64,000 nt of DNA from Tessaracoccus sp. MC1865 (GTDB lineage Bacteria > Actinomycetota > Actinomycetes > Propionibacteriales > Propionibacteriaceae), in NCBI RefSeq assembly GCF_017815535.1, contig NZ_CP072596.1, positions 2,139,614 to 2,203,613 of the forward strand. The letters run 5' to 3'. A model generated the notes under the pieces. It had not been told where the DNA came from, ran no database searches, and worked only from the letters and a program-made list of their open reading frames with translations. Shown here one piece after another: positions 60,681 through 64,000 of the stretch; positions within the stretch are counted from its first letter, which is position 1, and each line of letters begins with the position of its first letter. The translations under genes and the position numbers were made by a program.

Positions 60681-60894
60681 CTTCTCACGTTCACCTGCGC
60701 GGGTGCCATGTGGCTTTATGGCTGTTGAGCCACCTGCGGTCTTCGGCTCCCGAAACGATACCGGATGCCCACCCGGGCGCCAAATCGTCGGCGCCGGCCA
60801 CCCCTGGGGCCGCACCCAATGCAGTCCCAGAGGCCTCGTCCATTAAGATTTGGCAGTTGAATCATCCCGTCTCCGCCTTGAGAGAAGAACTGAC

Positions 60895-61797
60895 ATGCGC
60901 CGAATCCTCGCCGCCAGCCTGCTGGCCGCACTCACGCTGACCGCCTGTGGCGGGCAGGACGCCTCCGGGCCGGCCGACGCCGCCGACTCCACGGACCGCA
61001 GCCACGACGTGTCCGGCGTCCAGAAGGTGGACGAGATCGCGGCCCTGCTGCCCGCCGCCGTCGCCGACAAGGGCACCCTGGTCGTCGGTGCCGCCGTGGA
61101 CTACGCCCCGGCCGAGTTCCGCGCCGATGACCTGCAGACCGCCATCGGCTACGACGTCGACCTCAGCAAGGCGCTCGGCAACGTGCTGGGCCTCAAGGCC
61201 GAGGTCGTCGACGGCGAGTTCGCCTCGCTGCTGGCCGGCATGGGCTCGAAGTACGACATCGGCATCTCGTCGTTCACCATCACCCCCGAGCGCACCGCCA
61301 GCTACAACATGATCAGCTACATCACGGTCGGGTCCAGCTTCGCCGTCAAGAAGGGAAACCCCGACGGCCTCAACCCCGACGACGTGTGCGGCAAGGCCAT
61401 CGGGGTCCAGACCGGCACATGGCAGGAGGAGGAGCTCGGCATGTTCAACGAGGAGTGCGCCGCCGCCGGCAAGGACGCCATCGAGGTCCTCTCCTACCCC
61501 CGGCAGAGCGACGTGACCACCAATGTGGTGGGCGGCAAGGCCGACGCTTTCTACGCCGACTCCACCGTGGCCAGCTACTCCGTGGCCATCACCGGTGACC
61601 AGCTCGAGGTCGTCGGTGACGTCCGCGACGCGGCCCCGCAGGGCATCGTCGTGCCGCAGGACGATGCGGCCCTCACCGAAGCCGTGCAGAAGGCCATGCA
61701 GCACCTCATGGACGACGGCACCTGGCAGGCCATCCTCGACTCCTGGGGTGTCGACGAGGCCGCGCTGGACACTGCTGAACTGAACCCGGAGGGCTGA
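60895..61797 (+). CDS. Polar amino acid ABC transporter substrate-binding lipoprotein
   Basis: Product of 300 residues from ATG 60895. The signal peptide ends in lipobox LTLTAC (C18 lipidated). Solute-binding family 3 landmarks are LVVGAAVDYAPAEFR (about 61), GYDVDLSKALGNVLG (about 83), MGSKYDIGISSFTITPERT and GVQTGTWQEEE. This family binds amino acids such as glutamine, arginine or cystine; which one is unknown. GAGAGAAG lies about 6 bases before the start. It is the first gene of a three-gene import operon. Confidence 0.9.
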   Translation: MRRILAASLLAALTLTACGGQDASGPADAADSTDRSHDVSGVQKVDEIAALLPAAVADKGTLVVGAAVDYAPAEFRADDLQTAIGYDVDLSKALGNVLGLKAEVVDGEFASLLAGMGSKYDIGISSFTITPERTASYNMISYITVGSSFAVKKGNPDGLNPDDVCGKAIGVQTGTWQEEELGMFNEECAAAGKDAIEVLSYPRQSDVTTNVVGGKADAFYADSTVASYSVAITGDQLEVVGDVRDAAPQGIVVPQDDAALTEAVQKAMQHLMDDGTWQAILDSWGVDEAALDTAELNPEG

Positions 61798-61802
61798 TCC
61801 CC

Positions 61803-62744
61803 GTGCCCACCCGACCGGAGTTGATCCGCGCGCGCCCTGTGCCCAGACCCAGCGTCTGGATCTGGGCGGCCATCGTCCTGGTGCTGTTCGCCCTTCTGGT
61901 CTACAGCCTGTTCACGAACCCCAACTACCGCTGGGACGTGGTCGGCCAGTACCTGTTCGACGCGCGGGTCATCTCCGGTGTGGGCTGGACCCTCATCCTG
62001 ACGGTGCTGGCCATGGCGCTCGGCATCCTGCTGGCGGTCACCACCGCCATCATGCGGATGGGCACCAATCCCATCCTGCGCGCCGTGGCCTACGTCTACA
62101 TCTGGTTCTTCCGCGGGACCCCCATCTACACCCAGCTGGTGTTCTGGGGCCTCATCGCGGTGCTGTACCCCCGGATGGGGGTGCCGTTCGGCCCCGAATG
62201 GTTGCAGTTCGACACGCAGGACGTGATCAACGCCACCGTCGCAGCCGTGCTCGGTCTGGGCCTCAACGAGGGCGCCTACCTCTCTGAGATCGTGCGCGGC
62301 GGGCTCAGCTCCGTCGACAAGGGTCAGTGGGAGGCGTCGACAGCGCTGGGCATGAAGCGCTCGACGACGCTTCGTCGCATCGTCATCCCGCAGGCCATGC
62401 GGGTGATCGTGCCGCCCACGGGCAACGAGACCATCTCCATGCTGAAGACCACCTCGCTCGTGCTGGCAGTGCCGTTCTCGCTGGAGCTGACGTTCGTCAC
62501 CAACGCCATCGGTAACAAGAGCTTCCTGCCCGTGCCGCTGCTGATCGTCGCCGCCATCTGGTACCTGAGCATCACCTCGGTGCTGATGGTGGGGCAGGCA
62601 CGCCTGGAGCGCTACTACGGCCGGGGCTTCGACAACTCGGAGACCGCCGGCGGAGGCAAGGCCAAGGGCGTCTCGAAGAAGCAGCAGGCCATCCTCGCCT
62701 CCGGTACCGTCCATGAAGACCCCAATCTGGAGGTGACCCCGTGA
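61803..62744 (+). CDS. Polar amino acid ABC transporter permease
   Basis: Membrane protein of 313 residues, starting at GTG 61803. It has five or more helices. The HisM-type EAA loop is [20 protein letters not shown] (about 176-195), and the segment after [15 protein letters not shown] is typical. The C-terminal 45 residues are a soluble Gly/Lys-rich tail of unknown role. It overlaps the ATPase gene by four bases and probably forms a homodimer with that ATPase. Confidence 0.9.
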   Translation: MPTRPELIRARPVPRPSVWIWAAIVLVLFALLVYSLFTNPNYRWDVVGQYLFDARVISGVGWTLILTVLAMALGILLAVTTAIMRMGTNPILRAVAYVYIWFFRGTPIYTQLVFWGLIAVLYPRMGVPFGPEWLQFDTQDVINATVAAVLGLGLNEGAYLSEIVRGGLSSVDKGQWEASTALGMKRSTTLRRIVIPQAMRVIVPPTGNETISMLKTTSLVLAVPFSLELTFVTNAIGNKSFLPVPLLIVAAIWYLSITSVLMVGQARLERYYGRGFDNSETAGGGKAKGVSKKQQAILASGTVHEDPNLEVTP

Positions 62745-63511
62745 CCACCACGACCCCCATGGTCGACATCCAGGGCGTGCACAAGTTCTTCGGTGAACTG
62801 CACGTCCTCAAGGGCATCGACCTCCAGGTGCAGAGGGGCGAGGTGTGCGTCGTGCTGGGGCCCTCAGGCTCCGGCAAATCCACCCTCATCCGCTGCATCA
62901 ACGAACTGGAACAGATCAGCGCCGGCCGCCTCTACGTCGACGGCGACCTCATGGGTCTCCGCGAGGTCGACGGGGTGCTGCACAGGCTCAGCGACAAGCA
63001 GATCGCCAAGCAGCGCGAGCGCGTCGGCATGGTGTTCCAGCGGTTCAACCTCTTCCCCCACATGACCGCGCGCGAGAACGTGATGGAAGCGCCGCGCCAG
63101 GTCCGCGGCCTCGGGAAGGCCGAAGCCGCCACGCTGGCCGACGAGCAACTGGCCCGCGTCGGGCTCTCGGACCGAGCCGACCACTACCCCGCCCAGCTCT
63201 CCGGTGGCCAGCAGCAGCGCGTGGCCATAGCCCGCGCCCTCGCGATGCAGCCGGACCTGATGCTGTTCGACGAGCCCACCTCCGCGCTCGACCCGGAGCT
63301 GGTGGGCGAAGTGCTCAGCGTGATGAAAGAACTTGCCGCCAGCGGCATGACGATGGTCGTGGTGACGCACGAGGTCGGCTTCGCCCGTGAGGTCGCGGAC
63401 CAGGTGGTGTTCATGGACGACGGCGTGATCGTCGAACGCGGCACCCCCCGCGATGTCATCGACAACCCACAACAGCAGCGCACCGCGGAGTTCTTCGCCA
63501 AGGTCCTCTGA
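62741..63511 (+). CDS. Polar amino acid ABC transporter ATPase (GlnQ type)
   Basis: Product of 256 residues. Walker A is GPSGSGKST (about 43-51), the Q-loop [12 protein letters not shown], signature [15 protein letters not shown] and Walker [15 protein letters not shown], with the H-loop [15 protein letters not shown]. Starting GTG at 62741 overlaps the permease stop (GTGA). It closes the operon and is followed by a bidirectional terminator. Confidence 0.93.
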   Translation: MTTTTPMVDIQGVHKFFGELHVLKGIDLQVQRGEVCVVLGPSGSGKSTLIRCINELEQISAGRLYVDGDLMGLREVDGVLHRLSDKQIAKQRERVGMVFQRFNLFPHMTARENVMEAPRQVRGLGKAEAATLADEQLARVGLSDRADHYPAQLSGGQQQRVAIARALAMQPDLMLFDEPTSALDPELVGEVLSVMKELAASGMTMVVVTHEVGFAREVADQVVFMDDGVIVERGTPRDVIDNPQQQRTAEFFAKVL

Positions 63512-63575
63512 GGCCCCCTCCCCTGGTCACTGCGGACGCTCACGGCGAGAATTCTTCACCCGCCGTCACGCAACA

Positions 63576-63608
63576 AGGCCCCGGTCGATCCGTAGATCGC
63601 CGGGGCCT
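63576..63608. terminator. Bidirectional terminator
   Basis: Stem AGGCCCCGG-T-CGATC / GATCG-CCGGGGCCT with loop CGTA and one bulged base, lying between the plus-strand amino acid transporter operon and the minus-strand membrane peptide. Confidence 0.8.
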
Positions 63609-63628
63609 CGGAGTAGGACCAGGGGTGG

Positions 63629-63775
63629 TTACCAGACCCTGGTGCCCTTACCGCCGCGCATGGGGACGAAGTTGAGGATCAGGCCAACCACGATCAGGAT
63701 GATTCCGATCCAGGTGAGGATCGAGATGTTCGCGATCAGGCCAATGATGAGGAGGATGATTCCGAGTACTACCAT
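63629..63775 (-). CDS. DUF6131-like small membrane peptide
   Basis: Product of 48 residues from ATG 63775, with two hydrophobic segments (LGIILLIIGLIANI, about 4-17, and WIGIILIVVGLILNFV, about 22-37) and a basic end GGKGTRVW. It resembles the short peptides annotated DUF6131 in actinobacteria, whose function is unknown. AAGGGG lies about ten bases upstream. The frame is open further upstream, but that part is not hydrophobic or conserved. Confidence 0.65.
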   Translation of the reverse strand: MVVLGIILLIIGLIANISILTWIGIILIVVGLILNFVPMRGGKGTRVW

Positions 63776-63853
63776 GATGGCCAACCCCTTCGGTTGATGG
63801 TCTTTCCAAGCGGGGTACCGCTCTTCCCAACTAGCTTTCCGGTGTTGCAGAGC

Positions 63854-63885
63854 GGGGCAACACATCCAAATGGGTGAGTTGCCCC
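63854..63885 (-). terminator. Hairpin after right-edge gene
   Basis: Stem GGGGCAAC / GTTGCCCC extended by CATCC / GGGTG past one mismatch, loop AAAT, 31 bases after the stop of the partial gene. There is no T run. Confidence 0.5.
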
Positions 63886-63915
63886 GGTGTAATTTGCGGT
63901 ACCCGACGTGGGCTC

Positions 63916-64000
63916 TCAGAGCCTCACACGTTCCTCCACCCACGATGCCTCGCTGCGGACCTCTCGCCCGACGACCAGTTCACCGTCGACGACAAACCCC
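63916..64000 (-). CDS. C-terminal end of an unidentified gene
   Basis: The minus-strand frame is open from the window edge to TGA at 63916, reading a 28-codon end (…VDGELVVGREVRSEASWVEE… then VRL). Third-position GC and the hairpin downstream suggest a real gene. It is too short to identify. Confidence 0.35.
   Translation of the reverse strand, partial: GFVVDGELVVGREVRSEASWVEERVRL

Overview
The window is high-GC DNA with dense genes, frequent GTG/TTG starts, ATGA stop-start overlaps and leaderless promoters. Gene content (MacB-type giant ABC protein, DUF6131-like peptide, family-5 uracil-DNA glycosylase, 4-TM mycobacterial-type holin-like protein) and the order rplJ-rplL / rpoB-rpoC / rpsL-rpsG-fusA / tuf / rpsJ..rpsQ / rplN..secY-adk-map indicate an actinobacterium. 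A member of the Propionibacteriaceae or a close relative is my best inference, not something the sequence proves.

Nearly all core translation and transcription genes lie on the minus strand, read from right to left: rplJ-rplL (59.5-60.6 kb), rpoB-rpoC (51.7-59.2 kb), rpsL-rpsG-fusA (42.8-45.8 kb), tuf (40.9-42.1 kb), the S10 block rpsJ-rplC-rplD-rplW-rplB-rpsS-rplV-rpsC-rplP-rpmC-rpsQ (13.9-19.3 kb), and the spc block rplN-rplX-rplE-rpsN(Z)-rpsH-rplF-rplR-rpsE-rpmD-rplO followed by secY-adk-map (1-7.1 kb). This usually compact cluster is cut by accessory DNA at several joints. A multiple-sugar ABC transporter and a broken GH20-type hexosaminidase lie between rpoC and rpsL. An ElaA-type acetyltransferase lies between fusA and tuf. 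About 21 kb lies between tuf and rpsJ. A 6.8-kb segment (MacB-like transporter, secreted surface protein, two membrane proteins) splits S10 from spc.

The large tuf-rpsJ segment holds a broken GH29-type fucosidase, glnS, a DUF4112 protein, gltX, a malic enzyme, a family-5 uracil-DNA glycosylase, four paralogous genes of unrecognised function sharing a roughly 125-residue C-terminal domain (27.5-32.1 kb, with a glutathionyl-hydroquinone-reductase-like gene among them), a DEAD/DEAH helicase, a DnaQ-like exonuclease coupled to a cNMP/CBS/DUF294 protein, and an intact GH2 beta-galactosidase. Seven genes here have a TANNNT -10 element placed 6-7 bases from the start codon, which predicts leaderless mRNAs. 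The two broken glycosidases end in the same C-terminal module, while the beta-galactosidase and sugar transporter are intact. This suggests an ancestor that used host-type glycans and has lost part of that ability.

The right end (60.9-63.5 kb) is a polar amino-acid ABC transporter operon on the plus strand, followed by a small two-helix membrane peptide and the end of a gene that continues outside the window. No tRNA, rRNA, CRISPR array, insertion sequence or prophage was recognised. The candidates for a previously undescribed system are the four-paralogue family and its leaderless promoters.
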